Source: Colwellia sp. PAMC 21821 (GTDB taxonomy: Bacteria > Pseudomonadota > Gammaproteobacteria > Enterobacterales > Alteromonadaceae). Taken from it: a stretch of DNA of 64,000 nt. Below are positions 18,871 to 31,500 of this stretch, piece after piece (position 1 is the first letter of the stretch; each line of letters opens with the position of its first letter). A program made the translations under genes and the position numbers. Location of the stretch: contig NZ_CP014943.1 of assembly GCF_002077175.1 (NCBI RefSeq), forward strand, positions 1,674,001 to 1,738,000. Reading direction: 5' to 3'. The notes under the pieces are model-generated. The model searched no databases. It saw only the letters and a list, made by a program, of their open reading frames with translations, and was not told where the DNA came from.

Positions 18871-18982
18871 CGGAGTGGGTCCATATATGCAGGTACTTAT
18901 GTTTAGTCTGGAACAATAAACATGTATTCTTGAACAATTTATCCTCGCTTAAAATTGGTCAATAACTTATTACATTTGGTAT

Positions 18983-19274
18983 TAATTAGCTGCTCATTTT
19001 AATGGTTAAATGAATAAATACGGCGTTATAAAATTAATAAGTAAAATAACGACTGACTACATATTATGCATTGTCATTATTATGATGTAAGAACATCTAA
19101 CGATACGGCAGCCAATATTCCGTAAGCAAAGCAGGTGTTGGAAATTTAGCCTAGATTATAATGATAGATTATTTAGTCAAATCTCTATACTAGCAACATC
19201 ACTCATTATCCGATCATTCCTACCAGTTCACGCCATTCCGGCGGCTAATGAACAACATTAACCTACCCAGAAAA
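18983..19274. other. Spacer between MITE and tuf terminator array
   Basis: About 290 bp without a gene. The first 50 bases (to about 19030) resemble the left half of the family B MITE at 5103. Nothing else was recognised. Confidence 0.45.
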
Positions 19275-19280
19275 TAAAAA

Positions 19281-19300
19281 AGACGCCGAAGCGTCTTTTT
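19281..19300 (-). terminator. Third tuf terminator (distal)
   Basis: AGACGC-CGAA-GCGTCT hairpin flanked by A and T runs, able to terminate in both directions; last of three in the array. Confidence 0.75.
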
Positions 19301-19400
19301 AAAGGGTGTTTCTAATATCTGCTATTAAGCGATACATTCTTTAAGGTAAGCGCAGATACAACACCAGCACCCGAGCCAAGTTTATTAATCTCTTAATAAC

Positions 19401-19425
19401 AAAAAAGACGCCGAAGCGTCTTTTT
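19401..19425 (-). terminator. Second tuf terminator
   Basis: Same AGACGC-CGAA-GCGTCT stem (19406-19421) with an A run on the left, giving a T run on the minus-strand transcript. Confidence 0.75.
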
Positions 19426-19522
19426 AAGGTTTGGTGTCTAAAAATTATTAAGCAATACTTCTCTAAGGTAAGAGCAGATACAACACCAGCACCCGAGCCA
19501 AGTTTATTAATCTCTTAATAAC

Positions 19523-19548
19523 AAAAAAGACGCCGAAGCGTCTTTTTT
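19523..19548 (-). terminator. First tuf terminator (proximal)
   Basis: Hairpin AGACGC-CGAA-GCGTCT at 19528-19543 with six A on its left, 24 bp beyond the tuf stop codon. Confidence 0.88.
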
Positions 19549-19571
19549 AAGGGTGTTTCTAATATCTGCTA

Positions 19572-20756
19572 TTAAGCGATGATTTTAGATACAACACCAG
19601 CACCAACAGTACGACCACCTTCACGGATAGCGAAGCGTAAACCTTCGTCCATCGCTACTGGGTTGATAAGCTCTACAACAAACTTTAAGTTGTCGCCTGG
19701 CATTACCATTTCAACACCTTCAGGAAGCTCTACAGCACCTGTGATATCTGTTGTACGGAAGTAAAACTGTGGACGGTATCCTTTGAAGAATGGCGTATGA
19801 CGACCACCTTCATCTTTACTTAACACGTATACTTCAGATTCGAATTTAGTGTGAGGTAAAATTGAACCAGGTTGACATAAAACTTGACCACGTTCTACGT
19901 CTTCACGCTTAAGACCACGTAAAAGAACACCACAGTTCTCGCCAGCACGACCTTCGTCAAGAAGCTTACGGAACATTTCAACACCTGTACAAGTCGATGT
20001 TTGTGTATCACGGATACCAACAACTTCTACTGAATCGCCAACTTTAACGATACCACGTTCAACACGACCTGTTACAACCGTTCCACGACCTGAAATTGAG
20101 AATACATCTTCGATAGGCATGATGAATGCACCGTCGATTGCACGCTCTGGCTCTGGAATGTATGTATCTAATTGGTCAGCAAGTTCAATGATTTTAGCTT
20201 CCCATTTCTCGTCGCCTTGAAGAGCGCCAAGTGCTGAACCTTGAATTACCGGTAAATCATCACCTGGGAAGTCATATTCAGAAAGAAGTTCACGAACTTC
20301 CATTTCTACTAATTCAAGTAATTCATCGTCATCTACAACATCACATTTGTTCATGAATACGATGATGTAAGGAACGCCAACTTGACGTGATAACAAGATG
20401 TGCTCACGTGTTTGTGGCATAGGACCATCTGTAGCAGCAACTACTAAGATAGCACCATCCATTTGAGCAGCACCCGTGATCATGTTTTTGATGTAATCAG
20501 CATGGCCAGGACAATCTACGTGGGCATAGTGACGTGCCGCTGTATCGTACTCGATGTGAGAAGTATTAATAGTAATACCACGCTCACGCTCTTCAGGAGC
20601 ATTATCGATTTGTGCGAAGTCTTTAACTTCACCACCGTGTACTTTAGTTAATACTGCAGAGATAGCAGCTGTTAAAGTTGTTTTACCGTGATCAACGTGT
20701 CCAATAGTACCAACGTTAACGTGCGGTTTATTACGTTCAAATTTTGCTTTAGCCAT
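19572..20756 (-). CDS. tuf: Elongation factor Tu, copy 1 (end of the str operon)
   Basis: The 394-residue GTPase brings aminoacyl-tRNA to the ribosome. G1 is GHVDHGKTT (19-27), G3 is DCPGH (81-85) and G4 is NKCD. Domains II and III follow ([13 protein letters not shown], then [12 protein letters not shown] and the closing GVVSKIIA). It differs from copy 2 at residues 73-74 (Ala-Ala here, Glu-Val there; Glu-Val is the more usual form). The last roughly 750 bases and the tail are identical to copy 2 by eye. fusA ends 68 bp upstream, so it is the last gene of rpsL-rpsG-fusA-tuf, followed by three tandem terminators. Confidence 0.98.
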   Translation of the reverse strand: MAKAKFERNKPHVNVGTIGHVDHGKTTLTAAISAVLTKVHGGEVKDFAQIDNAPEERERGITINTSHIEYDTAARHYAHVDCPGHADYIKNMITGAAQMDGAILVVAATDGPMPQTREHILLSRQVGVPYIIVFMNKCDVVDDDELLELVEMEVRELLSEYDFPGDDLPVIQGSALGALQGDEKWEAKIIELADQLDTYIPEPERAIDGAFIMPIEDVFSISGRGTVVTGRVERGIVKVGDSVEVVGIRDTQTSTCTGVEMFRKLLDEGRAGENCGVLLRGLKREDVERGQVLCQPGSILPHTKFESEVYVLSKDEGGRHTPFFKGYRPQFYFRTTDITGAVELPEGVEMVMPGDNLKFVVELINPVAMDEGLRFAIREGGRTVGAGVVSKIIA

Positions 20757-20824
20757 TTTTCAATTACCTTAAAGTTTATTAAAAGCCCGGCCAAAAGACC
20801 GAGCCAGACTTTCAAAAAGCCTTA

Positions 20825-22921
20825 CTAAGATTCAATTATTTTGTCGGCAACTGCTTTTGGTGCTTCGCTATATTGCTGAAACTCCATTGCGTATGATGCG
20901 CGACCTTGAGTTGCACTACGTAATGCCGTAGCGTAACCAAACATTTCAGATAGTGGCACAAGTGCATTCACTACCTTCGAACCAGCTGGACCTTCGTCCA
21001 TGCCATCGATCATGCCACGACGACGATTTAAATCACCGACAACATCACCCATGTTTGCTTCAGGCGTTATAACTTCAACTTTCATCATAGGTTCAAGGAT
21101 CACCGGTGATGCTTTTAGCACCCCCTGTCTAAAACCTATTGATGCAGCGACTTTAAACGCCATTTCGTTAGAGTCAACGTCATGAAAAGACCCATCGTAA
21201 AGCGTAACCTTGATGTCTAATAACGGGTAACCCGCTAAAACACCACTGTCCATCTGCTCTCGACAACCCTTTTCAATTGATGGGATAAATTCTTTTGGAA
21301 TAGTACCACCAACAATTTCGTTAACAAACTCAAAACCTTTACCTTCTGGTAAGGGTTCCAATTTCAACCAAACATGACCAAATTGACCACGACCACCTGA
21401 TTGACGAACAAATTTACCTTCCACTTCTACTGATGAACGTATGGTTTCGCGATAAGCCACTTGTGGATTACCGACATTACATTCAACGCCAAATTCACGT
21501 TTCATGCGTTCAACTAAAATATCGAGGTGTAATTCCCCCATACCAGAAATGATGGTTTGACCCGTATCTTCATCAGAGACTACTCTAAATGACGGATCTT
21601 CTGCGGCCAATTTACCTAACGCAATACCCATTTTTTCTTGGGCTGCGACAGTTTTTGGCTCAACTGCTACAGAAATTACTGGCTCAGGAAATTCCATACG
21701 CTCAAGTGTGATCACGTGATTCGCATCACATAAAGTATCACCTGTGGTGACATCTTTAAGACCGATAGCCGCAGCTATATCACCTGCACGTACTTCTTTA
21801 ATTTCCTTGCGGTCATTCGCGTGCATTTGCACAATACGACCTAAGCGCTCTTTTTTGCCTTTCACAGGATTGTATATACTGTCGCCAGTTTTTACTACAC
21901 CTGAATATACGCGAAAGAACGTTAATGTACCGACAAACGGGTCTGTCGCAATTTTAAATGCTAAAGCAGCAAATGGCGCTTTATCATCGGCTTCGCGACA
22001 ACCTTCAGTTTCGTTTTTGTCATTATTAATACCTTTTATTGCTTCAACATCTGTTGGTGCAGGTAAAAATTCTATGACAGCATCAAGTACTGCTTGTACG
22101 CCTTTATTTTTGAAAGCTGAGCCACAAGAACAAAGGACAATTTCATTGTTTAGCGTACGGGTACGTAGCGCAGATTTTATTTCTGCTTCGGACAAATCGC
22201 CTTCTTCAAGGTATTTATCCATTAGCTCTTCAGAGGCTTCTGCAGCTTCAGAGACAAGATTTTCATGCCAATGATCGGCTTGTTCTTGCATCTCTGCTGG
22301 AATATCTTCATAAGTGAAGGTCATTCCCTGGTCACTTTCGTTCCAGTTAATGGCTTTCATTTTTATTAAGTCGATAACACCAGTAAAGTCTTCTTCAGCA
22401 CCAATTGCTAAATGAATAGGTACTGCATTGGCTTTCAAGCGAGAATTAAGTTGCTCAACAACAGCTAAGAAGTCTGCACCTGTACGGTCCATCTTATTAA
22501 CAAAAACTAAACGCGGAACAGAGTATCTCTCCATTTGACGCCAAACAGTTTCTGTTTGTGGTTGAACTCCTGAAGATGCACACAATACTAGTACAGCACC
22601 ATCTAATACACGTAAAGAACGTTCTACTTCAATCGTAAAATCTACGTGACCAGGGGTATCAATAATATTGATATGGTGATCTTCAAATTGTGCTTCCATC
22701 CCTTTCCAGAAACAAGTAGTAGCCGCAGAGGTTATGGTTATACCACGCTCTTGCTCTTGCTCCATCCAGTCCATAGTGGCTGCGCCATCATGAACTTCAC
22801 CGATCTTATGTGAAAGACCAGTATAGAAAAGTACCCTTTCTGTTGTTGTCGTTTTACCGGCATCGACATGAGCACAAATACCAATGTTACGGTAACGCTC
22901 AATAGGGGTTATACGTGCCAC
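20825..22921 (-). CDS. fusA: Elongation factor G
   Basis: The 698-residue GTPase drives translocation of tRNA and mRNA on the ribosome. G1 is AHVDAGKTT (17-25), switch II is DTPGHVDF, and G4 is NKMDR. Domain II and the C-terminal domains IV and V follow, with [14 protein letters not shown] starting domain IV. Length is normal. It sits between rpsG and tuf in the str operon, about 140 bp after rpsG. Some gammaproteobacteria have a second EF-G elsewhere; this one, by position, is the housekeeping copy. Confidence 0.98.
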   Translation of the reverse strand: MARITPIERYRNIGICAHVDAGKTTTTERVLFYTGLSHKIGEVHDGAATMDWMEQEQERGITITSAATTCFWKGMEAQFEDHHINIIDTPGHVDFTIEVERSLRVLDGAVLVLCASSGVQPQTETVWRQMERYSVPRLVFVNKMDRTGADFLAVVEQLNSRLKANAVPIHLAIGAEEDFTGVIDLIKMKAINWNESDQGMTFTYEDIPAEMQEQADHWHENLVSEAAEASEELMDKYLEEGDLSEAEIKSALRTRTLNNEIVLCSCGSAFKNKGVQAVLDAVIEFLPAPTDVEAIKGINNDKNETEGCREADDKAPFAALAFKIATDPFVGTLTFFRVYSGVVKTGDSIYNPVKGKKERLGRIVQMHANDRKEIKEVRAGDIAAAIGLKDVTTGDTLCDANHVITLERMEFPEPVISVAVEPKTVAAQEKMGIALGKLAAEDPSFRVVSDEDTGQTIISGMGELHLDILVERMKREFGVECNVGNPQVAYRETIRSSVEVEGKFVRQSGGRGQFGHVWLKLEPLPEGKGFEFVNEIVGGTIPKEFIPSIEKGCREQMDSGVLAGYPLLDIKVTLYDGSFHDVDSNEMAFKVAASIGFRQGVLKASPVILEPMMKVEVITPEANMGDVVGDLNRRRGMIDGMDEGPAGSKVVNALVPLSEMFGYATALRSATQGRASYAMEFQQYSEAPKAVADKIIES

Positions 22922-23061
22922 AATTTCTTCCTCTTTCTGAGATTTTTCCCAGATTATAAAACAGTTGTGGCTATCACTTTGTATCTTTACAGATACTCGG
23001 TGATAACCACGGCAATACGCTTGCTACTATATTACTAGCAATTTTTGCTAGTAAATAGTAT

Positions 23062-23547
<486 letters not shown>

Positions 23548-23644
23548 TTATATTCAGGATAAACCCAAAATGTAATATGTTATTTGGCCTTACTTAACGT
23601 TTCTATTCTTTTACTTATCTTTTGATAAGTACAGAAAGGGAAAC

Positions 23645-24037
<393 letters not shown>

Positions 24038-24144
24038 TTAAATTTGTGTAAATTCCAATCAATGGGGAAATTTACACCCTTATAAACGTGAAAATCCGCG
24101 ACTCTAGATTCAATACACAAAGGTACGGAATATAGGGTCGCGGA

Positions 24145-24173
24145 ATTCTATAGGTCAAGCTTTAACCTGTCAA
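24145..24173 (-). promoter_or_regulatory. Promoter of the str operon (rpsL-rpsG-fusA-tuf)
   Basis: On the minus strand, TTGACA (24168-24173) and TAGAAT (24145-24150) are separated by exactly 17 bp and followed by the discriminator TCCGCGACCC. The -35 box lies within an inverted repeat TAACCTGTC/GACAGGTTA (24163-24197). It lies 126 bp upstream of the rpsL start, after a stem (24216-24249) that spans the rpoC stop. Confidence 0.8.
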
Positions 24174-24234
24174 GCTTTACTCGCATTAGACAGGTTAATC
24201 ATCTGCTTTTTAACCGATTTATCTTTATCATTTA

Positions 24235-27200
24235 CTATGAAGATAAATCTGCATTTAAAGCATCTGTTAATGCTTGCGCTGCGTCGTCAGCTGATACTGT
24301 TACTTCTTCTACCGGAACGGCGTTTTTAGCACGCGCGCGTTCTTGATGGTAAGAGTAACCTGTACCTGCTGGGATTAAGCGACCAACAATAACATTCTCT
24401 TTCAAGCCACGAAGTTTGTCTTTCTTACCAGCTACTGCTGCTTCAGTAAGTACACGTGTCGTTTCTTGGAAAGATGCAGCCGAGATGAATGACTCAGTTG
24501 CTAATGATGCTTTAGTAATACCCATCATTTGCATTTCGTATTCAGCTGGTTGCTTGCCTTCAGCTTCTAACTCACGATTAGAGATGTTTACACGCGCAAC
24601 TTCCAGGATTTCACCTTTAAGGAAATTACTATCACCGGCATCTAAGATCTCACACTTGCGGATCATTTGACGTACGATAACTTCGATGTGCTTATCGTTA
24701 ATCTTAACACCTTGTAAACGGTATACTTCTTGTACTTCGTTAACAATGTAGTTAGCCACTGGTGCAACACCACGTAAACGTAAGATATCGTGTGGAGACT
24801 CTGGACCATCGGCAATAACTTCACCTTTAAGTACAGATTCACCTTCAAACACGTTTAATTGACGCATTTTAGGGATCATCTCTTCGTATACTTCACCACT
24901 TGGTTGAGTGATAAGTAAACGCACTTTACCTTTAGTCTCTTTACCGAAAGCGATAATACCTGTTTTCTCAGCTAAGATAGCTGGAAGCTTAGGTTTACGT
25001 GCTTCAAATAAATCGGCAACACGTGGTAAACCACCGGTAATATCACGAGTTTTTGACGATGCTTGTGGAATACGCGCTAACGCATCACCAATACCAACTT
25101 CTGCACCATCTTCAAGGTTAATAATCGCGTTACCTGGTAAGAAGTACTGTGCTGGAATTTCAGTACCAGCGATCATTACATCATTACCTTTAGCATCAAC
25201 TAACTTAACCGCTGGGCGCATTTCTTTACCTGCAGTGTTACGTTGACCAGCTTCAGTCACGACAATACTTGATAAACCAGTAAGTTCATCAGTTTGACGA
25301 ACCATAGTTACGCCATCGATAAGCTCAACGAATTGAACCTTACCACCAACCTCAGTAATAATTGGATGCGTATGCGGGTCCCAATTAGCAATGATGTCGC
25401 CTGCGGTAATTGCTTCGCCATCTTTCTTATTCAAGATAGTACCGTAAGGTACTTTGTAACGTTCTTTCTCACGACCAAGCTCATCAATTACTGTCAGTTC
25501 AGATGAACGTGAAGTAATCACTAAGTGATCTGCTGAGTTAGTTACAAACTTAGCGTTTTGTAGTTTCAGTGTACCTGTGTTCTTAACTTGTACGTTGTTT
25601 TCAGCAGATGCACGAGATGCAGCACCACCGATATGGAACGTACGCATGGTTAACTGAGTACCAGGTTCACCGATAGATTGTGCTGCCACAACACCAATCG
25701 CTTCACCTTGGTTAATCATATGACCACGAGCCAAATCACGACCGTAACAATGAGCACAAATACCAAAATCTGTTTTACAAGTAATGATTGAACGAACTTT
25801 CATTTGATCAATTGAGTTTTCTTCAATGAAATCACATAAAGCTTCGTCAATAAGTGTATTACGAGGTAATAACACTTCATCAGTACCAGGTTTAACAACA
25901 TCTTCAGCTACAACACGACCAAGAACACGTTCACGTAACGGCTCAACAACATCACCACCTTCAATCAATGGTGTCATTTGTAGACCGTCTAATGTGCCAC
26001 AATCATGTTCGGTAACAACCAAATCTTGTGCAACATCAACTAAACGACGAGTTAAGTAACCCGAGTTAGCTGTTTTCAATGCCGTATCAGCCAAACCTTT
26101 ACGCGCACCATGAGTAGAGATGAAGTATTGTAATACGTTCAAACCTTCACGGAAGTTAGCGGTGATTGGTGTTTCGATGATTGAGCCATCTGGTTTAGCC
26201 ATCAAACCACGCATACCTGCAAGCTGACGAATCTGAGCGGCACTACCACGAGCACCAGAATCCGCCATCATGTAGATTGAGTTGAAAGAGTCTTGCTCTT
26301 CTGGCTCACCATCACGGTTTATTACTGTTTCTTTTGATAAGTTGTCCATCATCGCTTTCGAGATTTTCTCGTTGGCAGAAGACCAAATATCAATAACTTT
26401 GTTGTATTTTTCACCCTGAGTTACAAGACCTTGCTCGAACTGAGTTTGAATTTCTTTAACTTCTTCTTCTGAATCTTCGATGATGGTGTATTTCGCCGCT
26501 GGAATAACCATATCGTCGATACCAACTGAAGCACCCGCGATCATCGCGTAGTGGAAACCTGTGTACATAATTTGGTCAGCAAAGATAACAGTATCTTTAA
26601 GACCTAAGTTACGGTACGCATGGTTAATCAGTTTTGAAATTGGCTTTTTACCTAGTGGCTGATCAATAAGATCATAAGGCATGCCATCTGGACATACTTG
26701 CCATAAGATCGCACGACCAACAGTCGTATCGCGAAGCTTAGTAATAGGCTCAAGTACACCTTCAGCATTACGCACATGTTCAGTAATACGAATTTTTACA
26801 CGCGCATGAAGTTCAGCAAAACCTGTACGGTATGCTTTTTCAGCTTCTTTGATGTCGGTAAAAATCATACCTTCACCTAAACCATTTACACGATCGCGTG
26901 TTAGGTAATATAAACCTAATACAACATCCTGTGATGGTACGATGATAGGGTCACCGTTCGCTGGAGAAAGTACGTTATTCGTTGACATCATCAACGTACG
27001 TGCTTCCATTTGTGCTTCGATTGTCAACGGTACGTGTACCGCCATTTGGTCACCATCGAAATCGGCGTTATATGCCGCACAAACCAACGGATGCAAATGA
27101 ATCGCTTTACCTTCAATCAATACAGGTTCAAACGCTTGGATACCCAATCTATGAAGTGTTGGTGCACGGTTAAGCATAACCGGATGTTCACGAATTACTT

Positions 27201-28440
27201 CGTCAAGTACATCCCAAACTTCAGCGCCTTCGCGCTCTACCAATTTCTTAGCAGCTTTGATTGTTGTGGCTAATCCACGCGCTTCTAATTTACCGTAAAT
27301 AAATGGCTTGAATAATTCTAGTGCCATTTTTTTCGGTAAACCACATTGATGCAAACGTAATGTAGGACCAACAGTAATTACAGAACGACCAGAGTAATCT
27401 ACACGTTTACCTAGTAAGTTCTGACGGAAACGACCTTGCTTACCTTTGATCATATCGGCAAGTGATTTAAGAGGACGTTTGTTAGAACCAGTAATTGCGC
27501 GACCACGACGACCATTATCTAGCAATGCATCAACAGACTCTTGCAACATACGCTTTTCGTTACGTACGATGATATCTGGTGCTACTAGGTCAAGAAGACG
27601 TTTTAAACGGTTGTTACGGTTAATTACACGACGGTATAAATCGTTTAAGTCAGACGTTGCGAAACGGCCACCATCCAAAGGTACCAACGGACGTAAGTCT
27701 GGTGGTAAAATTGGTAAAACGTTCATGATCATCCACTCAGGTTTGTTACCTGATGCTGCGAATGCTTCCATTAATTTTAAACGTTTAGTGATTTTTTTAC
27801 GCTTAGTTTCAGAACCAATCTCAGGCAATTCTTCACGCATTTGCGCTACTTCGCCATCAAGATCAATCTGTTGTAATAACGCAAGTACCGCTTCAGCACC
27901 CATAAGGGCGTCGAATTCGTCACCGTGCTCTTCTAACGCATCAAGATATTCTTCTTCAGTTAGAATTTGGCTTTTTTCTAATGTCGTCATACCAGGTTCG
28001 GTAACAACATAAGATTCAAAGTAAAGTACACGCTCTATATCACGTAACGTCATGTCTAATAATAGACCGATACGTGATGGCAATGACTTTAAGAACCAAA
28101 TGTGAGCAACTGGGCTTGCTAATTCGATATGACCCATACGGTCACGACGAACTTTAGTTAATGTAACTTCAACGCCACATTTTTCACAAATTACACCACG
28201 ATGCTTAAGGCGTTTGTATTTGCCACAAAGACATTCGTAGTCTTTAACTGGACCAAATATACGCGCACAGAACAAACCATCTCGTTCCGGCTTAAAAGTA
28301 CGATAGTTAATCGTCTCAGGTTTCTTTACTTCACCAAATGACCATGAACGAATCATGTCAGGTGAAGCTAGCCCGATGCGAATTCCATCGAACTCTTCTG
28401 TTTGATTTTGTTGCTTAAGAAACTTAAGTAAATCTTTCAC
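24235..28440 (-). CDS. rpoC: RNA polymerase beta-prime subunit
   Basis: The 1401-residue catalytic subunit. The catalytic magnesium site is [15 protein letters not shown]. The N-terminal zinc site is [20 protein letters not shown], a second cysteine cluster is [13 protein letters not shown], and the bridge-helix and trigger-loop segments ([19 protein letters not shown] and [19 protein letters not shown]) are intact. Length matches gammaproteobacteria. It follows rpoB by about 106 bp in the same operon. Confidence 0.98.
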   Translation of the reverse strand: MKDLLKFLKQQNQTEEFDGIRIGLASPDMIRSWSFGEVKKPETINYRTFKPERDGLFCARIFGPVKDYECLCGKYKRLKHRGVICEKCGVEVTLTKVRRDRMGHIELASPVAHIWFLKSLPSRIGLLLDMTLRDIERVLYFESYVVTEPGMTTLEKSQILTEEEYLDALEEHGDEFDALMGAEAVLALLQQIDLDGEVAQMREELPEIGSETKRKKITKRLKLMEAFAASGNKPEWMIMNVLPILPPDLRPLVPLDGGRFATSDLNDLYRRVINRNNRLKRLLDLVAPDIIVRNEKRMLQESVDALLDNGRRGRAITGSNKRPLKSLADMIKGKQGRFRQNLLGKRVDYSGRSVITVGPTLRLHQCGLPKKMALELFKPFIYGKLEARGLATTIKAAKKLVEREGAEVWDVLDEVIREHPVMLNRAPTLHRLGIQAFEPVLIEGKAIHLHPLVCAAYNADFDGDQMAVHVPLTIEAQMEARTLMMSTNNVLSPANGDPIIVPSQDVVLGLYYLTRDRVNGLGEGMIFTDIKEAEKAYRTGFAELHARVKIRITEHVRNAEGVLEPITKLRDTTVGRAILWQVCPDGMPYDLIDQPLGKKPISKLINHAYRNLGLKDTVIFADQIMYTGFHYAMIAGASVGIDDMVIPAAKYTIIEDSEEEVKEIQTQFEQGLVTQGEKYNKVIDIWSSANEKISKAMMDNLSKETVINRDGEPEEQDSFNSIYMMADSGARGSAAQIRQLAGMRGLMAKPDGSIIETPITANFREGLNVLQYFISTHGARKGLADTALKTANSGYLTRRLVDVAQDLVVTEHDCGTLDGLQMTPLIEGGDVVEPLRERVLGRVVAEDVVKPGTDEVLLPRNTLIDEALCDFIEENSIDQMKVRSIITCKTDFGICAHCYGRDLARGHMINQGEAIGVVAAQSIGEPGTQLTMRTFHIGGAASRASAENNVQVKNTGTLKLQNAKFVTNSADHLVITSRSSELTVIDELGREKERYKVPYGTILNKKDGEAITAGDIIANWDPHTHPIITEVGGKVQFVELIDGVTMVRQTDELTGLSSIVVTEAGQRNTAGKEMRPAVKLVDAKGNDVMIAGTEIPAQYFLPGNAIINLEDGAEVGIGDALARIPQASSKTRDITGGLPRVADLFEARKPKLPAILAEKTGIIAFGKETKGKVRLLITQPSGEVYEEMIPKMRQLNVFEGESVLKGEVIADGPESPHDILRLRGVAPVANYIVNEVQEVYRLQGVKINDKHIEVIVRQMIRKCEILDAGDSNFLKGEILEVARVNISNRELEAEGKQPAEYEMQMMGITKASLATESFISAASFQETTRVLTEAAVAGKKDKLRGLKENVIVGRLIPAGTGYSYHQERARAKNAVPVEEVTVSADDAAQALTDALNADLSS

Positions 28441-28546
28441 ACACTCTCTCCTGTCGGAGTTAAATACCGGAGAGAACAGTTATCTGTTCTCTCCCTGTAC
28501 TGACTTATAGCAGCTGCTAAGTGTCAGCAATGTAGCTTAAGGTAGC

Positions 28547-31500
28547 CTAGTCCTGATCTAATTCGATGTTGATACCCAACGAACGAATTTCTTTCAACAA
28601 TACGTTGAATGATTCAGGGATGCCCGGTTCCATACGATGATCACCGTCAACTAAGTTTTTATACATCTTAGTACGACCGTTAACATCATCAGATTTAACC
28701 GTTAGCATTTCTTGCAAGGTATAAGCGGCACCGTATGCTTCAAGTGCCCATACTTCCATCTCACCGAAACGCTGACCACCAAACTGTGCTTTACCACCAA
28801 GAGGCTGTTGCGTTACTAGCGAGTATGAACCCGTAGAACGCGCATGCATTTTGTCATCAACTAAATGGTTCAGTTTCAACATATACATGTAACCAACAGT
28901 CACAGGACGCTCAAAGTTACGACCAGTACGGCCATCAGTAAGCGTAAATTGACCACTTTCAGGCATATCAGCAAGTTTAAATAAGTCTTTAATCTCTTTC
29001 TCACTTGCACCATCAAATACTGGAGTAGCAATTGGAAGACCTGCACGTAAGTTACCTGCTAAGCGCATAATTTCATCATCAGAGAATGAATCAATATCAA
29101 CTTCTTGGCGAGACTCACCTAAGTTGTAAACTTCTTTTAAGAATTCACGTAATTTGTGAATTTCTAATTGAGCTTCCAACATACGGTTAATTTTCTCACC
29201 AATACCACGCGCTGCCATACCTAAATGTGTTTCTAGGATCTGACCAATGTTCATTCGTGATGGTACACCCAACGGGTTAAGTACAACATCAACTGGAACA
29301 CCGTGCTCATCGTAAGGCATGTCTTCAACAGGTACTACGTTTGAAATAACACCTTTGTTACCATGACGACCGGCCATTTTATCACCTGGCTGGATACGAC
29401 GTTTAACAGCTAAGTAAACTTTAACTATTTTCAATACGCCTGGCGCTAAATCAGCACCTTGAGTGATTTTACGACGCTTAACTTCATACTTCTTATCAAA
29501 GTCTGCTTTAATGTTGTCGTATTGTTCAGCGATTTGTTCAAGCTCTGACTGTTGACCTTCATCAGCCAAGTTTTGAACTAACCACTTATCACGAGACATA
29601 CTGTTTAGATCAGATTCATTTAAACCTGACGCTAATAACAATTTCTTCGCACGAGCGTATATACCATCTTCTAAAATACTGAACTCATCACCCAAGTCTT
29701 TCTTAACTTGTTTAAGTTGCATTTCTTCGATTTCAACAGCACGAGCATCTTTTTCTACACCGTCACGGGTGAAGATTTGTACATCGATGATAGTACCAGA
29801 CACTGAGTTAGGGACACGTAAAGAGCTGTCTTTAACATCAGCGGCTTTTTCACCAAAGATTGCACGTAAAAGTTTTTCTTCTGGTGTTAATTGTGTTTCA
29901 CCTTTAGGAGTAACTTTACCCACTAAGATGTCGCCACCATTAACTTCAGCTCCAATGTAAACAACACCCGCTTCATCTAATTTAGATAATGCAGATTCGC
30001 CAACATTTGGAATATCAGCAGTAATTTCTTCACTGCCAAGTTTAGTATCACGAGCGATACAAGTTAATTCTTGAATATGAATCGTAGTGAAACGATCTTC
30101 TGTAGCTACACGCTCAGATAACAACATTGAATCTTCAAAGTTGTAACCATTCCAAGGCATGAAAGCGATACGCATGTTTTGGCCAAGTGCCAATTCACCC
30201 ATATCTGTAGAAGGACCATCTGCTAAAACATCACCACGAACTACAGGCTCAGCCATACGACACAATGGACGTTGGTTGATACAAGTATTTTGGTTTGAAC
30301 GGGTGTATTTAGTTAAGTTATAAATATCAATACCCGCTTCACCAGCGTGCATTTCATTTTCATTAACTTTAACGACGATACGTGAAGCATCAACGTAAGT
30401 AACAACACCGCCACGTTTAGCAACAACTGTTACACCAGAATCAACCGCAACAATTTTCTCCATACCCGTACCAACAAGTGGTTTATCCACTCTTAATGTA
30501 GGTACAGCTTGACGTTGCATGTTCGAGCCCATCAAGGCCCGGTTAGCATCATCGTGTTCTAGGAACGGAATAAGTGATGCCGCTACTGAAACGATTTGTT
30601 GTGGTGAAACATCCATATACTGAACTTGTTCAGCAGACATTAGTGTAAATTCGTTTTTATGACGACAAGCAACTAAGCCTTCAACCAATTTACCATCGGC
30701 ATCAACTGCAGCTGTAGTTTGTGCAATAACGAAATTACCTTCTTCAATTGCAGAAAGGTAATCTATGTCATCTGTCACTAAACCATCAACAATTTTACGG
30801 TAAGGAGTTTCCAAGAAACCGAAATCGTTAGTACGTGCATAACACGATAACGAGTTGATCAAACCAATGTTTGGACCTTCCGGCGTTTCAATTGGACAAA
30901 CACGACCATAATGCGTTGGATGTACATCACGTACTTCAAAACCTGCACGTTCACGTGTCAAACCACCTGGCCCTAAAGCAGAGATACGACGCTTATGCGT
31001 CACTTCTGACAATGGGTTGTTTTGATCCATAAATTGTGACAATTGTGATGAACCAAAGAATTCTTTAACGGCAGCAGAAATCGGCTTAGCGTTAATTAAA
31101 TCTTGTGGCATGATCGCATCTAAGTCACCAAGACTTAAACGTTCACGAACAGCACGCTCAACACGTACTAAACCAACACGGAATTGGTTTTCTGCCATTT
31201 CACCAACAGAACGGATACGACGGTTACCTAAGTGATCGATATCATCAACTTCACCTTTACCGTCACGAATGCCGATCAAAGTTTTCATTACTGAAATGAT
31301 ATCTTCTTTAGATAATACACCAGTACCGACATCATCAGCATTGCCAACACGACGGTTGAACTTCATACGACCAACTGTTGATAGGTCATAACGTTCTAGT
31401 GCGAAAAATAAGTTATTAAATAACGTATCAGCTGCATCTTTTGTCGGTGGCTCGCCAGGACGCATCATACGGTAAATTTCAACTAGTGCTTCTAAGCGGT

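Larger units (their letters stand above)
17481..18888 (+). mobile_element. IS110-family (IS1111-group) insertion sequence, 1408 bp
   Basis: The ends are defined by comparison with the uninterrupted MITE at 39192: the empty site GGGAT-GCAGG becomes GGGAT-[1408 bp]-GCAGG, with one shared AT dinucleotide on each side (17479-17480 and 18887-18888). The short inverted repeats ATGGACCCACTCC (17487-17499) and GGAGTGGGTCCAT (18872-18884) are slightly subterminal, as in the IS1111 group. The transposase gene takes 17573-18589. The left non-coding end is only 92 bp, while the right one is 299 bp, where IS1111-type bridge RNAs lie. The target is palindromic: CTGCA-GGGA-TGCAG. Confidence 0.9.
17317..18982. 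repeat. MITE-like element, family A, copy 1, split by an IS
   Basis: The two parts 17317-17480 (164 bp) and 18889-18982 (94 bp) together make the same 258 bp as the intact copy at 39192-39449, with only a few base differences. The left end ATACCAATTGAAATAAATAA and the reverse complement of the right end (ATACCAAATGTAATAAGTTA) form an imperfect inverted repeat that continues for about 38 bases, including TTTTAAG. It has no coding capacity. A transposase able to move it is not in the window. The IS110-type element at 17481-18888 is inserted within it. Confidence 0.85.
19275..19571 (-). repeat. Tandem array of tuf 3' tails, each with a terminator (copy 1)
   Basis: Downstream of tuf, a unit of about 122-125 bp repeats: a sequence resembling the end of tuf (GATACAACACCAGCACC on the plus strand, the codons for GAGVVS) followed by the AGACGC-CGAA-GCGTCT hairpin with A and T runs. 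Including the true gene end, there are three units, with hairpins starting at 19281, 19406 and 19528. The downstream tail copies are interrupted by an insertion and are not coding. A similar array follows the second tuf gene. Confidence 0.8.

Noticed and set aside
18695..18937. Two overlapping frames in the 3' end of the IS
   Set aside because: They cross the IS boundary or overlap the structured candidate bridge RNA; neither has a binding site.
24416..28012. Several plus-strand frames of 60-190 codons opposite rpoC
   Set aside because: They are antisense shadows of a conserved gene, with Ser/Arg-rich composition expected from the reverse complement.
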